From Bacillota bacterium (GTDB lineage Bacteria > Sysuimicrobiota > Sysuimicrobiia > Sysuimicrobiales > Segetimicrobiaceae), in NCBI GenBank assembly GCA_021324255.1, contig JAJPJL010000074.1:1-42860 (forward strand): a stretch of 42,860 nt of DNA. The letters are read 5' to 3'. The translations under genes and the position numbers were made by a program. How positions within the stretch are numbered: position 1 is the first letter of the stretch; the number at the start of each line of letters is the position of its first letter. The notes below the pieces were generated by a model. It worked only from the letters and a program-made list of their open reading frames with translations. It was not told the DNA's origin and ran no database searches. Below, one piece after another: positions 1 through 7,487 of this stretch.

Positions 1-486
1 CCGGCCGGAGAAGGTCGCCTTCCGGTCGCTCCACAGCACCCGCAGCGCGGCGACGAACTCGTCCATCATCTGGCCCCGGTTGTAGGTGCCGAGATCGCCC
101 CGCACTCTGCGGAAGTCGTCCAACGAGCCGCCGAGCCCGATGCCGAGGGTGATCCGTCCCCCGGACAGCACGTCCAGGGTCGCCACTTGGCGGTTCAGGA
201 GTATCGGATGGTGATGCGGCAACACGATGGTGCTGGTCACAAACCGGATCCGGCGCGTCAGCGCGGCCAGATAGCCGATCGTCACCAGCGGGTCGTAGTA
301 GTTCGGCGGGTCGTCGAACCGCTCGGCGACGCGGGGCTCCGTTTCCAGAAATTCGTTGAGCCACAGCGAGTGATAACCCAGCGCGTCCGCGGCGGCGGCG
401 ACCTCGCGCATCCAGGCGCCGTCGACCGAGCGGATCGGATTGAGCCGGCCTTCCCGGCAGTTGGGCACGCCCGTGCTGAATTTCAT
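1..486 (-). CDS. LLM-class flavin-dependent oxidoreductase, C-terminus cut by window edge
   Basis: This is the first ~162 residues of a luciferase-like (bacterial luciferase/F420 superfamily) TIM-barrel oxidoreductase; the rest lies beyond base 1. The visible part starts MKFSTGVPNCREG and contains the family's strand segments, including RIRFVTSTIVLP near residue 77 and the conserved QVATLDVLSGGRITLGIGLG near residue 97. Such enzymes use FMN or F420 to oxidise or reduce small organic substrates in the cytoplasm. Its ATG (486-484) overlaps the stop of the preceding DUF3830 gene as ATGA, so it is the twelfth and last visible gene of the minus-strand operon. The N-terminal G-x-P-x-CREG signature recurs in the related gene at 14967-15980, marking both as one subfamily. 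Whether the cofactor is FMN or F420, and the substrate, cannot be told. Confidence 0.9.
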   Translation of the reverse strand, partial: MKFSTGVPNCREGRLNPIRSVDGAWMREVAAAADALGYHSLWLNEFLETEPRVAERFDDPPNYYDPLVTIGYLAALTRRIRFVTSTIVLPHHHPILLNRQVATLDVLSGGRITLGIGLGGSLDDFRRVRGDLGTYNRGQMMDEFVAALRVLWSDRKATFSGR

Positions 487-890
487 CCGATCCGCCGGAT
501 CGTGATCGTCTTGTCGCCCTCGTCGTGCATCCGGTCGAGCACCGCCAGCATCGCCGCCTGGTTCCGGACGAGGCGCGCGATGCGCGTGCCGTACTCCACC
601 CCGAGCACGGAGCGGTATTCCGCAGCGCCGTAGGCGACCAGCACTTCGCCCTTATCCGGACGCGCGATGAGGGTGCCCGGGTAGATCGAGCAGACGCGGT
701 GTTCCAGCCCGGTGACCGACCGGAGGCGCTCGACCGTGAACTCCGCCGCCCGTCCCGACCATTTCGTGTGCGTCAGCCGCGCCGTGAGCGGCAGCGCGTC
801 CCAAAACGAGGCCGTGGTCCGCGGCGCCCGGTCCTCCACCAGTTCCGCCTCGGCGACGACGCCGCCCACCTCGATCTCGATCTTCTTCAT
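483..890 (-). CDS. DUF3830 cyclophilin-like protein, copy 1
   Basis: This 135-residue protein belongs to the DUF3830 family, which has a cyclophilin-like beta-barrel fold and no established function. It starts MKKIEIEVGGVVAEAEL and shows the shared family pattern AP-x-T near residue 22, LP near 33 and H-x-KWSG near 40-46, then SIYPG, a GEVLVAYG strand and AEYR. The open frame continues upstream, but that part is a shadow of the neighbouring gene; the ATG at 890-888 overlaps the previous stop as ATGA. Its own TGA overlaps the next ATG in the same way. It is the third of three consecutive DUF3830 genes in transcription order and most resembles the first (1309-1746), sharing SIYPG, RP and YG-x-AEYR. 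No signal peptide is visible, so it is probably cytoplasmic. Confidence 0.85.
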   Translation of the reverse strand: MKKIEIEVGGVVAEAELVEDRAPRTTASFWDALPLTARLTHTKWSGRAAEFTVERLRSVTGLEHRVCSIYPGTLIARPDKGEVLVAYGAAEYRSVLGVEYGTRIARLVRNQAAMLAVLDRMHDEGDKTITIRRIG

Positions 891-1309
891 CGCTCCTCCT
901 CGCGCGCCAGCCGGATCGGCTTCCCGCCTTCGGCGCAGGTGGCTTTGACCTTGGCCAGAAACGCGCCCGCATCGCCCTCCAGCGTGCCGAGGTGGCAGGC
1001 CCAGGCGGCCGGGTGCGCGTGGTCGCGCGCCTGCGCCTGCCCGTAGCAGAACGCCATTTCGCCGTGTTCCGGCCGGAACGCCACGCCGGCGGGCGGGTAG
1101 AAGCTCACCATGTTCTCGATCGGCTGCGTCTTGTCCGCGAGCTTCGAAATGAGGATGTAGCCGGCCTCGCCGCTCCACCGTACGTGCCGCAGCGTCGCCT
1201 CGACCGGGAGCGCCGCCCAGAAGCGCCGGACCGTCTCCGGGGCGCTCTCCTCGTGCAACCGCGCCACCGCCACCACGCCGTCCAGCGTGATTCGCACCAG
1301 CTTCGCCAT
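887..1309 (-). CDS. DUF3830 cyclophilin-like protein, copy 2
   Basis: This is a 140-residue DUF3830 cyclophilin-like protein starting MAKLVRITLDGVVAVARL. It keeps the family core (AP-x-T, ALP, H-x-RWSG) but differs from its two neighbours: it has FYPPAGVAFRP followed by GEMAFCYGQAQARDHAHPAAWACHLG, giving a Cys- and His-rich middle instead of the YG-x-AEYR segment. The TGA at 889-887 overlaps the following ATG as ATGA, and the ATG at 1309-1307 shares one base with the preceding stop (TGATG), so the three paralogues are probably translationally coupled. The divergent middle suggests that the copies are specialised rather than redundant. No enzymatic residue can be assigned with confidence because the family has no known reaction. 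Confidence 0.82.
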   Translation of the reverse strand: MAKLVRITLDGVVAVARLHEESAPETVRRFWAALPVEATLRHVRWSGEAGYILISKLADKTQPIENMVSFYPPAGVAFRPEHGEMAFCYGQAQARDHAHPAAWACHLGTLEGDAGAFLAKVKATCAEGGKPIRLAREEER

Positions 1310-1746
1310 CACCGGCCCTCCGCCGCGCGGAGGCGAATCGTCGTCCGCCCCTTCACCGCGGTGGCCGCGAGCGCATCCAGCAGCGCGCGGGCTCCCGGCT
1401 CCAGTTCGCCCACCGGCGTGACCTGCCGCCGGCCGTCCGGCCAGCGGTACTCGGCGTCCCCGTAGGCAATCAGCAGCTCGGCGCCGGGCGCTCCCGGCGT
1501 CGGCGGCCGCACCGCCAGCACGCCCGGATAGATCGACACGACCGGCGACTCGAGAGCGCCGAGCGCGGCCATCGCGCCGCCCGAGACGTCCGCGAAGCAG
1601 GCGCTGCCCGACCACTTGCAGTGCTGGAGCGGGAGTTCCAGCGGCAGCGACTCGAGGAGCGCGGCCACCGTCTTGGGCGCGAGATCATCCCACAGCGTCA
1701 CCCGCGCCGATGCCCCTGCCACGGTCACTTCGATCGACTTGGCCAT
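1309..1746 (-). CDS. DUF3830 cyclophilin-like protein, copy 3
   Basis: This 145-residue DUF3830 protein is the first of the three tandem paralogues in transcription order. It starts MAKSIEVTVAGASARVTLWDD and carries APKTVAALLESLP and H-x-KWSG near residue 43, then SIYPGVLAVRP and ELLIAYGDAEYRWPDGR. Family knowledge is limited to a cyclophilin-like fold. It begins 34 bases after the stop of the binding protein at 1781-2617, the loosest spacing in this part of the operon, so the three copies and the luciferase-like gene that follows form a sub-block. The length fits the family (about 130-150 residues). The AYG-x-AEYR stretch is shared with copy 1 but not with copy 2 or the gene at 8674. Confidence 0.85.
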   Translation of the reverse strand: MAKSIEVTVAGASARVTLWDDLAPKTVAALLESLPLELPLQHCKWSGSACFADVSGGAMAALGALESPVVSIYPGVLAVRPPTPGAPGAELLIAYGDAEYRWPDGRRQVTPVGELEPGARALLDALAATAVKGRTTIRLRAAEGR

Positions 1747-1780
1747 CCTCTCCGTGCCCTCCCGTCCGTGTGTGCGCGGG

Positions 1781-2617
1781 CTACCCGCCGGTGCAGATCT
1801 GCCCGGGGCTCTTGAGCTCCGCGTCGTCCTCCGGCCCCAGGCCGTTGGCCTTGAGCGCCCGGAGCCACTCGCCGTTCTGATGCAGCTTCGTCAATTCGTC
1901 GTTCAGGGCCGCGGCCATCGCGCGGTTGTTGCAGTTGACGATGTTGTAGGCGATGTTCGACAGCACCGACTCGGGGAACCCGAAATCGCCCGGGTGCAGG
2001 TCGTGCGCGACGAGGCCGGGCGGCTGCTTGCCGCCGCGCCCGTTCACGTATCCCTGGACCTGGCCGTTGAGCAACGCTTGGATCGCCGATACCTCGTCCG
2101 GGAACAGCGCGGCGCCGGTGGCCGACCACTGTTGGAGATAGGGCGCCCACACGTATCCGATCACGGTCGCGATGCGCTTGCCCTCCATGCTCGCGGGCCC
2201 CGCGTACGGGAAGGACCGCAGCGTGAAGATGACCGCGCGGCTGAGGTAGAACGGGTATGTGTAGTATACGTGCTTCGCCCGCTCCTCCGTGTAGAAGACG
2301 CCCTCGCCGGCGTCCACCTTGCCTTGTTCGACCGCCAGGATCATCGACGGGAACGTCGTCTCGAACAGTTTGAGCCGCAGCCCGTGATCCCTGACGAACG
2401 CGTTGTAGAGCGCGCCGTCCATGCCCCCCAACGTGTCACCGGGGCCGACGATGATCTCGGGCGGCAGGGTTCCGTGCGTGGCCACGGTGAGATAGCCTGG
2501 GTTCACCAGATGCAGGCCCGCCGGCTGGGCCGCCGCACGCGGGCCGACGCCGCCGATCGCGCCCCACACGAGGAACAGGCACGCCAGCGCCCCGCTCGCG
2601 GTCCGCACCGGCGTCAT
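1781..2617 (-). CDS. ABC transporter substrate-binding protein, amino-acid type (family 3)
   Basis: This 278-residue periplasmic or lipid-free extracellular binding protein has an N-terminal signal peptide (MTPVRTASGALACLFLVWGAIGGVG, probable cleavage near AAA-QPAG). The mature part is a type II binding fold of family 3: GGMDGALYNAFVRDHGLRLKL, then VEQGKVDAGEGVFYTEERAK and YYTYPFYLSRAV, features seen in polar-amino-acid receptors. It would deliver a small solute to the permease pair at 5301-6663. The ATG at 2617 overlaps the stop of the FGD-like gene as ATGA; the longer open frame upstream is a shadow. It is a clear paralogue of the binding protein at 4427-5266 (shared VEQGKVD, HVYYTYPFY, VIGYVWA-YLQQ), so the importer has two receptors. 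The ligand is unknown. Confidence 0.9.
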   Translation of the reverse strand: MTPVRTASGALACLFLVWGAIGGVGPRAAAQPAGLHLVNPGYLTVATHGTLPPEIIVGPGDTLGGMDGALYNAFVRDHGLRLKLFETTFPSMILAVEQGKVDAGEGVFYTEERAKHVYYTYPFYLSRAVIFTLRSFPYAGPASMEGKRIATVIGYVWAPYLQQWSATGAALFPDEVSAIQALLNGQVQGYVNGRGGKQPPGLVAHDLHPGDFGFPESVLSNIAYNIVNCNNRAMAAALNDELTKLHQNGEWLRALKANGLGPEDDAELKSPGQICTGG

Positions 2618-3636
2618 CGCGCGGCCGCCTGTTCGCGCGCGGCCGCCGTTCGGAGGCGGGGGAGCACGTCTTCGCTGTACAGCTTGAGGAACCGCTTCTG
2701 GTCCGGGCCGGGCGCGTGGAAGATCAGGTGGGTGAACCCGAGCCGCAGGTACGGGCGGATGTGTTCGACCTGCTCGTCGGGATCGCTGGAGACGATCCAC
2801 CGGCTCGCCGCCCGCTCGAGCGGGAGCGCGTCGGCGCGCCGTTCCATCTCCACCGGGTCCTCGACGCCGACCTTCTCTTCCTGCGACAGGGCGAGTTGGG
2901 CCCAGTGGCGCGTGTCTTCGAACGCGCGCTTGCGGTCGTGATCGTACGAGACCTTCATCTCGATCGTCAGCTCGATGTCGGACAGGCTTCGTCCGGCCTT
3001 TTGCGCGCTTTCCTTCACCGCGGGCAGCAGCGTGTCGGCGTACAGCGCCATGCCCTTGCCGCTGGTGCAGATGAACCCCTCGGCGATCCGGCCCGCCAGC
3101 TTCGCCGCGGCCGGCCCCGAGGCGGCGACGTAGAGGGGCACCGGCTTGTCGGGCCGATCGTAGACCGTGGCGTTGGCCGTCCGGTAATAGGTGCCGTCGA
3201 ACGTGACCCGCTCCTGGGTCCAGAGGCGGCGGATCACCTCGATCGCCTCCCGGAACCGGGCGAACCGCTCCTTCTGCTCCGGCCACGTGATGCCGAGCGG
3301 CACCTCGTTCATGGACTCGCCCGTGCCGATCCCCAGCCAGACGCGACCGGGAAATAGGCAGGCGAGCGTTGCGGCGGCCTGCGCGACGATCGCAGGATGA
3401 TAGCGAAAGGTTGGGGTCACCACGCTCGTGCCCAGTGTGATGCGGCTCGTCCTCGCGCCGACCGCGCCGAGCCAGCTGAAGGAAAATGGCGCGTGTCCGC
3501 CAGTGTGACGCCACGGCTGGTAGTGATCGCTGATCGCGACGCTGTCAAAGCCGTACTCCTCCGCCGTGACGGCAAACTCCAGCAGATCTTGCGGGCCGAA
3601 CTGTTCCGCCGACGCCTTGTATCCGAACTTGATCAT
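2614..3636 (-). CDS. F420-dependent oxidoreductase of the glucose-6-phosphate dehydrogenase (FGD) family
   Basis: This 340-residue luciferase-fold enzyme aligns along its whole length with actinobacterial F420-dependent glucose-6-phosphate dehydrogenase (about 336 residues). Recalling FGD1, its catalytic His40, Trp44 and Glu109 correspond here to H38, W42 and E107 (SDHYQPWRH; GTGES), and its phosphate-binding Lys198, Lys259 and Arg283 to K194, K255 and R279 (CTSGKG; EEKVG; SRWIVSSDP). All six are present, so hydride transfer to F420 from a phosphorylated sugar or a similar substrate is plausible. It sits inside an amino-acid importer operon, 20 bases after the ATPase gene, and its stop overlaps the next ATG. 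A different substrate from glucose-6-phosphate cannot be excluded. Its presence implies that the host makes coenzyme F420. Confidence 0.9.
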   Translation of the reverse strand: MIKFGYKASAEQFGPQDLLEFAVTAEEYGFDSVAISDHYQPWRHTGGHAPFSFSWLGAVGARTSRITLGTSVVTPTFRYHPAIVAQAAATLACLFPGRVWLGIGTGESMNEVPLGITWPEQKERFARFREAIEVIRRLWTQERVTFDGTYYRTANATVYDRPDKPVPLYVAASGPAAAKLAGRIAEGFICTSGKGMALYADTLLPAVKESAQKAGRSLSDIELTIEMKVSYDHDRKRAFEDTRHWAQLALSQEEKVGVEDPVEMERRADALPLERAASRWIVSSDPDEQVEHIRPYLRLGFTHLIFHAPGPDQKRFLKLYSEDVLPRLRTAAAREQAAAR

Positions 3637-3656
3637 CGCGCGTCACCCCCTACAGG

Positions 3657-4427
3657 TTACCGCTTGACTCCGACCCGCAAGATGTCCCGTGTTCGCTGCG
3701 AGCGGGCCGCGGAGAACATCGTTTCCGCGGGGCCCTCTTCCACCACGGCTCCGCGCTCCATGACGACGATGCGATCGGCGACGTCCCGCGCGAAGCCGAG
3801 TTCGTGGGTCACGATGACCATGGTCATTCCTTCGTTGGCCAGCCGGCGCATCAATTCCAGGACTTCGTCCACCATCTCGGAGTCGAGCGCGGACGTCGGC
3901 TCGTCGAACAGGATCAGGTCGGGCTGCATGGCGAGCGCGCGGGCGATGGCGACGCGCTGCTTCTGGCCGCCGGAGAGCGTGCGCGGGTGCGCGTTGGCGA
4001 ACGCCTCGAGGCCGACGTGCCGCAGCAGCTGCAGCGCGCGGGCCTCGGCGGCGCTCCGGCCCTCATGCCGCACGTGCCGCGGCCCCAGCGTCAGGTTTTG
4101 CAGCGCCGTGAGATGCGGAAACAGTTCGAAGTGCTGGAACACCATGCCGATCCGGCTGCGGTATCCGCTTAACCCGACGCGCGCCCCGCCCGGCCAGCTG
4201 CCGATCTGTTCGCCCTTGTAGTACAGCTGCCCGCGCGTAGGCTCCACGAGCAGATTCAAGCACCGGAGCAGCGTGGTCTTGCCCGAACCGCTCGGCCCGA
4301 CGATGCATACTTTCTCGCCGCGCGCGACGCGGAAGTCGACGCCGTGCAACACTTCGCTGCGGCCGAAGCTCTTGTGGAGGTCGCGAAACTCCAGCAGCGA
4401 GCCGGCCGTCGCGGAGCCCTCCCGCAT
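3657..4427 (-). CDS. ABC transporter ATP-binding protein, polar amino-acid type
   Basis: This 256-residue cytoplasmic ATPase powers the importer formed with the permeases at 5301-6663. It has Walker A GPSGSGKTT (about residues 44-52), a Q-loop at MVFQHFELFP (~98), signature LSGGQKQR (151-158), Walker B LILFDEPTSALD (171-182) and the H-loop THE (~207). The FQHFELFPHLTALQN segment is typical of GlnQ/HisP-type amino-acid ATPases. The ATG at 4427-4425 shares one base with the stop of the upstream binding-protein gene (TGATG); the much longer open frame upstream is a shadow. It is the only ABC ATPase gene in the window, although two other importer gene sets (9205-12646 and 25973-29412) lack one. 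Confidence 0.93.
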   Translation of the reverse strand: MREGSATAGSLLEFRDLHKSFGRSEVLHGVDFRVARGEKVCIVGPSGSGKTTLLRCLNLLVEPTRGQLYYKGEQIGSWPGGARVGLSGYRSRIGMVFQHFELFPHLTALQNLTLGPRHVRHEGRSAAEARALQLLRHVGLEAFANAHPRTLSGGQKQRVAIARALAMQPDLILFDEPTSALDSEMVDEVLELMRRLANEGMTMVIVTHELGFARDVADRIVVMERGAVVEEGPAETMFSAARSQRTRDILRVGVKR

Positions 4428-5266
4428 CAGTGGCAGAGCTGCGGCGGCGCCTGCAGCGGCACGTCGCTGGCGGAGGTGAGTTTGTTCGCCGCGAGCACTT
4501 TGGCCCACTGGCCGGTCGTGTGCAGCTTCGTCATCTCGTCGTTGAGCGCCGCGGCCAACGGTTTGTTGTCGCATTTTACGAAATTGTACGCGGGCGTCGC
4601 GATCACCGACTCCGGGAAGCCGTAGTCCCCGGCCTTCAACAGGTGGGCCGCGACCCGCCCGTCGGCCTTGCTGAACACGGGGCCGTTGATGCTGTCGTCG
4701 CTGTTCACGTAGCCCTCGAGCTGTCCGTTGAGGAGCGCGGTCTCCGCGGCCGCGCTGTCGGGAAACAGCACAGCGGAGGAGCCGAAGGCCTGCTGCAGGT
4801 ACGTCGCCCACACATAGCCGATCACCGTGCCCACGCGCCTGCCCTTCAGGCTGTCGGGACCGGTGTAGGGAAACGTGCGCAGCGTGAACAGCGTAGCGCG
4901 TTCTTGGTAGAAGGGATAAGTGTAGTACACGTGCTGCGCGCGCTCGGGCTTGTAGTAGTAGTACGTGCCGACGTCGACCTTGCCTTGCTCCACGGCCAGG
5001 ATCACGGAGGCGAAGGTCGTCTGATACAGTTTCAGCTTCAGCCCCTGATCCCTGGCGAACGCGGTCAGGAGCGCGCCGTCGAGCGCGCCCAGCTGGTCGT
5101 TCGGGAGCACGACGAGTGCCGGCGGCGCCGACCCGTAGGTGGCCACGAGCAGAACGCCGGGTTGGACCAGCAGGTACGCGGGGGCGGGGCTTGCCGGGCC
5201 GCCCGCGGCCAGGATCAGGGGCGCACACAGCAGGAAGCACGCGAGCATCCTCGGAGCGCGTGTCAT
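4427..5266 (-). CDS. ABC transporter substrate-binding protein, amino-acid type, second receptor
   Basis: This 279-residue family 3 binding protein has a signal peptide (MTRAPRMLACFLLCAPLILAAGG). The mature part shows GALDGALLTAFARDQGLKLKL, VEQGKVDVGTYYYYKPERAQ, YYTYPFYQERATLFTLR and VIGYVWATYLQQ, matching its paralogue at 1781-2617. An in-frame ATG lies eight codons earlier, but a strong Shine-Dalgarno (AGGAGGGG) sits five to ten bases before the ATG at 5266, so that start is preferred. It ends TGATG into the ATPase gene. It is the receptor closest to the permeases, 34 bases after the permease stop. In the ligand region it has TYYYYKPERAQ where the paralogue has EGVFYTEERAK, suggesting different ligand preferences. 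Confidence 0.9.
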   Translation of the reverse strand: MTRAPRMLACFLLCAPLILAAGGPASPAPAYLLVQPGVLLVATYGSAPPALVVLPNDQLGALDGALLTAFARDQGLKLKLYQTTFASVILAVEQGKVDVGTYYYYKPERAQHVYYTYPFYQERATLFTLRTFPYTGPDSLKGRRVGTVIGYVWATYLQQAFGSSAVLFPDSAAAETALLNGQLEGYVNSDDSINGPVFSKADGRVAAHLLKAGDYGFPESVIATPAYNFVKCDNKPLAAALNDEMTKLHTTGQWAKVLAANKLTSASDVPLQAPPQLCH

Positions 5267-5300
5267 CGTCCCCTCCTGTCGTGATGGCATGCGATCGCCC

Positions 5301-5942
5301 TCACGAGTGCGCGTAGCTGCGCAGGCGGCGCTCCATCACCGCCACCGCCCGCGTCAGCGGCATCGTCACGACGACGTACAGGCCCATGATGATCGTCACG
5401 ACGAGCACGATCTCGCCGGTCCGGCTCATGGCGTTCTGACCGCGATACAGGATCTCCGGCGCCCCCACCGCCGCGGCGAGGGTCGCCGTCTTCAGCAGTC
5501 CCACGAACGAGTTCAGCAGCGGCGGCACCACGAAGGGAATCGTCTGCGGGACGACGACGCGCATCAACACCCCCATGCGGGACAGGCCGAGGCTGAATCC
5601 CGCCTCGCGCTGCGTCCACGGCACGGTCATGAAGCCTGCGCGGTAGTACTCTGCGGTAAACGCCGCGTCGGCGACGCCGAGCGCGAGGATCGCGGCCAGG
5701 ATCGAATTGATCTGGATGCCCACGGCGCCGAGGCCGAAGTACAACAGGTAGAGGATGACGAGCTGCGGCACCGACCGCAGCGTGATCGTGAGCGACGCCT
5801 GGAAAATTTTCACGGGCGCCAGGCCGAGATCCTGGAGGACGGCCAGGGCGAGTCCGAGCACGGCGCTCACCACCCACGCGCCGGATGCGATCTTGAGCGT
5901 CACGACGCCGCCCCGAAGCAGATCGGCAACCGTCGCGCTCAT
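5301..5942 (-). CDS. ABC transporter permease, polar amino-acid type (HisM/GlnP family)
   Basis: This 213-residue inner-membrane permease has about five hydrophobic helices. It carries the EAA loop contacting the ATPase: REAGFSLGLSRMGVLMRVVVPQTIPFVVPPL, with the conserved G spaced before the helix. FQASLTITLRSVPQLVILYLLYFGLG and the AAEYYRAGF-like segment (FTAEYYRAGF) are characteristic of amino-acid importers. A GTG three codons upstream is possible, but the ATG at 5942 has GAGGTG seven bases before it and starts ten bases after the previous stop, so it is preferred. With the product of 5953-6663 it would form the heterodimeric channel fed by the two binding proteins. Confidence 0.9.
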   Translation of the reverse strand: MSATVADLLRGGVVTLKIASGAWVVSAVLGLALAVLQDLGLAPVKIFQASLTITLRSVPQLVILYLLYFGLGAVGIQINSILAAILALGVADAAFTAEYYRAGFMTVPWTQREAGFSLGLSRMGVLMRVVVPQTIPFVVPPLLNSFVGLLKTATLAAAVGAPEILYRGQNAMSRTGEIVLVVTIIMGLYVVVTMPLTRAVAVMERRLRSYAHS

Positions 5943-5952
5943 CGGCGACACC

Positions 5953-6663
5953 TCAGGCGCCCGCCTGGGGGGCCAGGCGGGGTTCGGCCGCCCCCTGGGT
6001 TTCCTCGCCCATCCCCGCGCCGATCCCGAAGCGTCGCTCGAGCCAGCGAGCCAGCAGGCTGATCGGAAGGATCAGGATCAGGTAGAGCGCCGCCAGCACG
6101 AGGTACACCTGCATCGGCTCAAACGTCTGGGACACCAGGATCGTCGCCGTCAGCGTCACCTCGTTGACCGCGATCAGCGACGCGAGGGAGCTGTTCTTGA
6201 TGACGCCGATCAGCATGTTGAGGGTGCTCGGCACGCCCGGCGCGAGGACCTGGGGCAGGATCACGAGTCGAACGGTCGACGCCCAGCCGAGCCCGAGACT
6301 CGCCGCCGCCTCCCACTGCGTCTGCGGGATCGCCAGCAACGTGCCCCGGTACACCTCGGCCAGGTAGGCGGATTCGTTGATCGTCAGCGCGGCCACCGCC
6401 AGCCAGAACGCCGAGACGCCGAGCCCGGCCATGATGCGGCCCAGGCCGTAGTAGAAGAAGATGAGCAGGGCCAAGAGCGGGATGCTGCGCAGCAGGTCGT
6501 TGTAGAGGGCGGCCGCGACGCGCAGCGGCCGCCATTGGCTGATCGCGCAGAGCGAGAGCAGCGTGGACCACACGATCGTAAACAGCGTGGTGAACGCGGA
6601 GAGCTTGATCGTCACGATGAGGCCGCCTGCGAGGATGGCCAGCCAGGAGGCCAGTTGGCTCAT
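5953..6663 (-). CDS. ABC transporter permease, polar amino-acid type
   Basis: This 236-residue inner-membrane permease pairs with the one at 5301-5942. It starts MSQLASWLAILAGGLIVTIKLSAF, shows LLRSIPLLALLIFFYYGLG, and has the amino-acid-type segment NESAYLAEVYRGTLLAIPQTQWEAAASLGLGWASTVRLVILPQVL, which includes the EAA motif. The frame stays open 20 codons upstream, but the ATG at 6663 overlaps the stop of the amidohydrolase gene as ATGA, fixing the start. The C-terminus is a polar tail (ERRFGIGAGMGEETQGAAEPRL). Pairs like this import small polar amino acids or their derivatives. Confidence 0.9.
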   Translation of the reverse strand: MSQLASWLAILAGGLIVTIKLSAFTTLFTIVWSTLLSLCAISQWRPLRVAAALYNDLLRSIPLLALLIFFYYGLGRIMAGLGVSAFWLAVAALTINESAYLAEVYRGTLLAIPQTQWEAAASLGLGWASTVRLVILPQVLAPGVPSTLNMLIGVIKNSSLASLIAVNEVTLTATILVSQTFEPMQVYLVLAALYLILILPISLLARWLERRFGIGAGMGEETQGAAEPRLAPQAGA

Positions 6664-7487
6664 GTCACGCGACCGCCCCAGTCGTGCCCTGGACCCGGGA
6701 TGCCCGACACATGCGGGCTGCACCTCCGTGGCCGTCGTCGGCGCGGCGGCCCCGCGCCCGGTGGGGTCGACCGGCGCATCCCGCGCGGTCTGGGCCCCTG
6801 AGCGGGTCCTGGGCGCGGCGCGCGCCCGTCAGCCGCGGGCACACGGATACTCCGCAGCCACGTTTCGACGCCGGCGAGCGGGCGCACCCGCGCGTATTTT
6901 TGCGCCATGTCGAACAAGTTCAGGCGGTGGGGGGTGACGGCGCGGTCGAACACGCACTCCTCGACGACGATCACGCGGAACCGGTAGTCGTGCGCGTCCA
7001 CCACGGACGCCCGGACGCAGCCGCTCGTGGTGCAGCCGGCCACGAGCAGCGTGTCGGCGCCGAGGCCGATGAGATAGCCGGACAGGGGCGTGCCGAAGAA
7101 CGCGCTCGCGCCGGACTTCCGGTAGACCTGGTCGCCGCGATGCGGCGCGATCTCCCGCACGATGTCGGTCCCCATGCGCGCCTCGTGCCGCGTCGCCCCG
7201 GTCCGCCGCGGGAACCCGTGCGTGTACACGACCGGCACACCGCGCGAGCGCGCGACCCGCAGCAGCCTCGCGATCTTCGGGATGCTGCGCCACGCCGCCT
7301 CGCCACAGCTGTTCCGGAACTTGGCGATCGAGGCGAGAATCGGTTCGGGCTTGTCGCCCGTGAAATTGTACTCCATGTCGACGACGAGGACCGCGGGCCG
7401 CCGTCCCTCCGCCGGCAGCCGGCCGTAGCCCGCGCGCCGGTACACCTGCAATTCGTCGGCGCCCAGGAGTCCGTCCCACGCGTTCAT
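6660..7487 (-). CDS. Isochorismatase-family cysteine hydrolase (N-carbamoylsarcosine amidase-like)
   Basis: This 275-residue enzyme has the isochorismatase/cysteine-hydrolase fold with its Asp-Lys-Cys triad: D37 (VLVVDMEYNF), K124 (YRKSGASAFFGT) and C157 (GCTTSGCVRASVVDA). The Lys-to-Cys spacing of 33 equals that of N-carbamoylsarcosine amidase, and YTHGFPRR fits that branch, so hydrolysis of a carbamoyl or amide C-N bond is the best guess. It is the first structural gene after the GntR regulator, whose stop overlaps its ATG (7487-7485) as ATGA. It therefore probably opens or deaminates the imported compound. A basic, proline-rich tail of about 60 residues after position 215 is unusual for the family and may be disordered. 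The longer open frame upstream is a shadow. Confidence 0.88.
   Translation of the reverse strand: MNAWDGLLGADELQVYRRAGYGRLPAEGRRPAVLVVDMEYNFTGDKPEPILASIAKFRNSCGEAAWRSIPKIARLLRVARSRGVPVVYTHGFPRRTGATRHEARMGTDIVREIAPHRGDQVYRKSGASAFFGTPLSGYLIGLGADTLLVAGCTTSGCVRASVVDAHDYRFRVIVVEECVFDRAVTPHRLNLFDMAQKYARVRPLAGVETWLRSIRVPAADGRAPRPGPAQGPRPRGMRRSTPPGAGPPRRRRPRRCSPHVSGIPGPGHDWGGRVT

Noticed and set aside
1781-3514. A 577-codon frame suggesting a fused receptor
   Set aside because: Only the part from the ATG at 2617 has a signal peptide and family motifs; the rest is a shadow of the FGD-like gene.
3657-5240. A 527-codon frame suggesting a fused ABC ATPase
   Set aside because: The ATPase starts at 4427 by TGATG overlap; the upstream part is an out-of-frame reading of the binding-protein gene.
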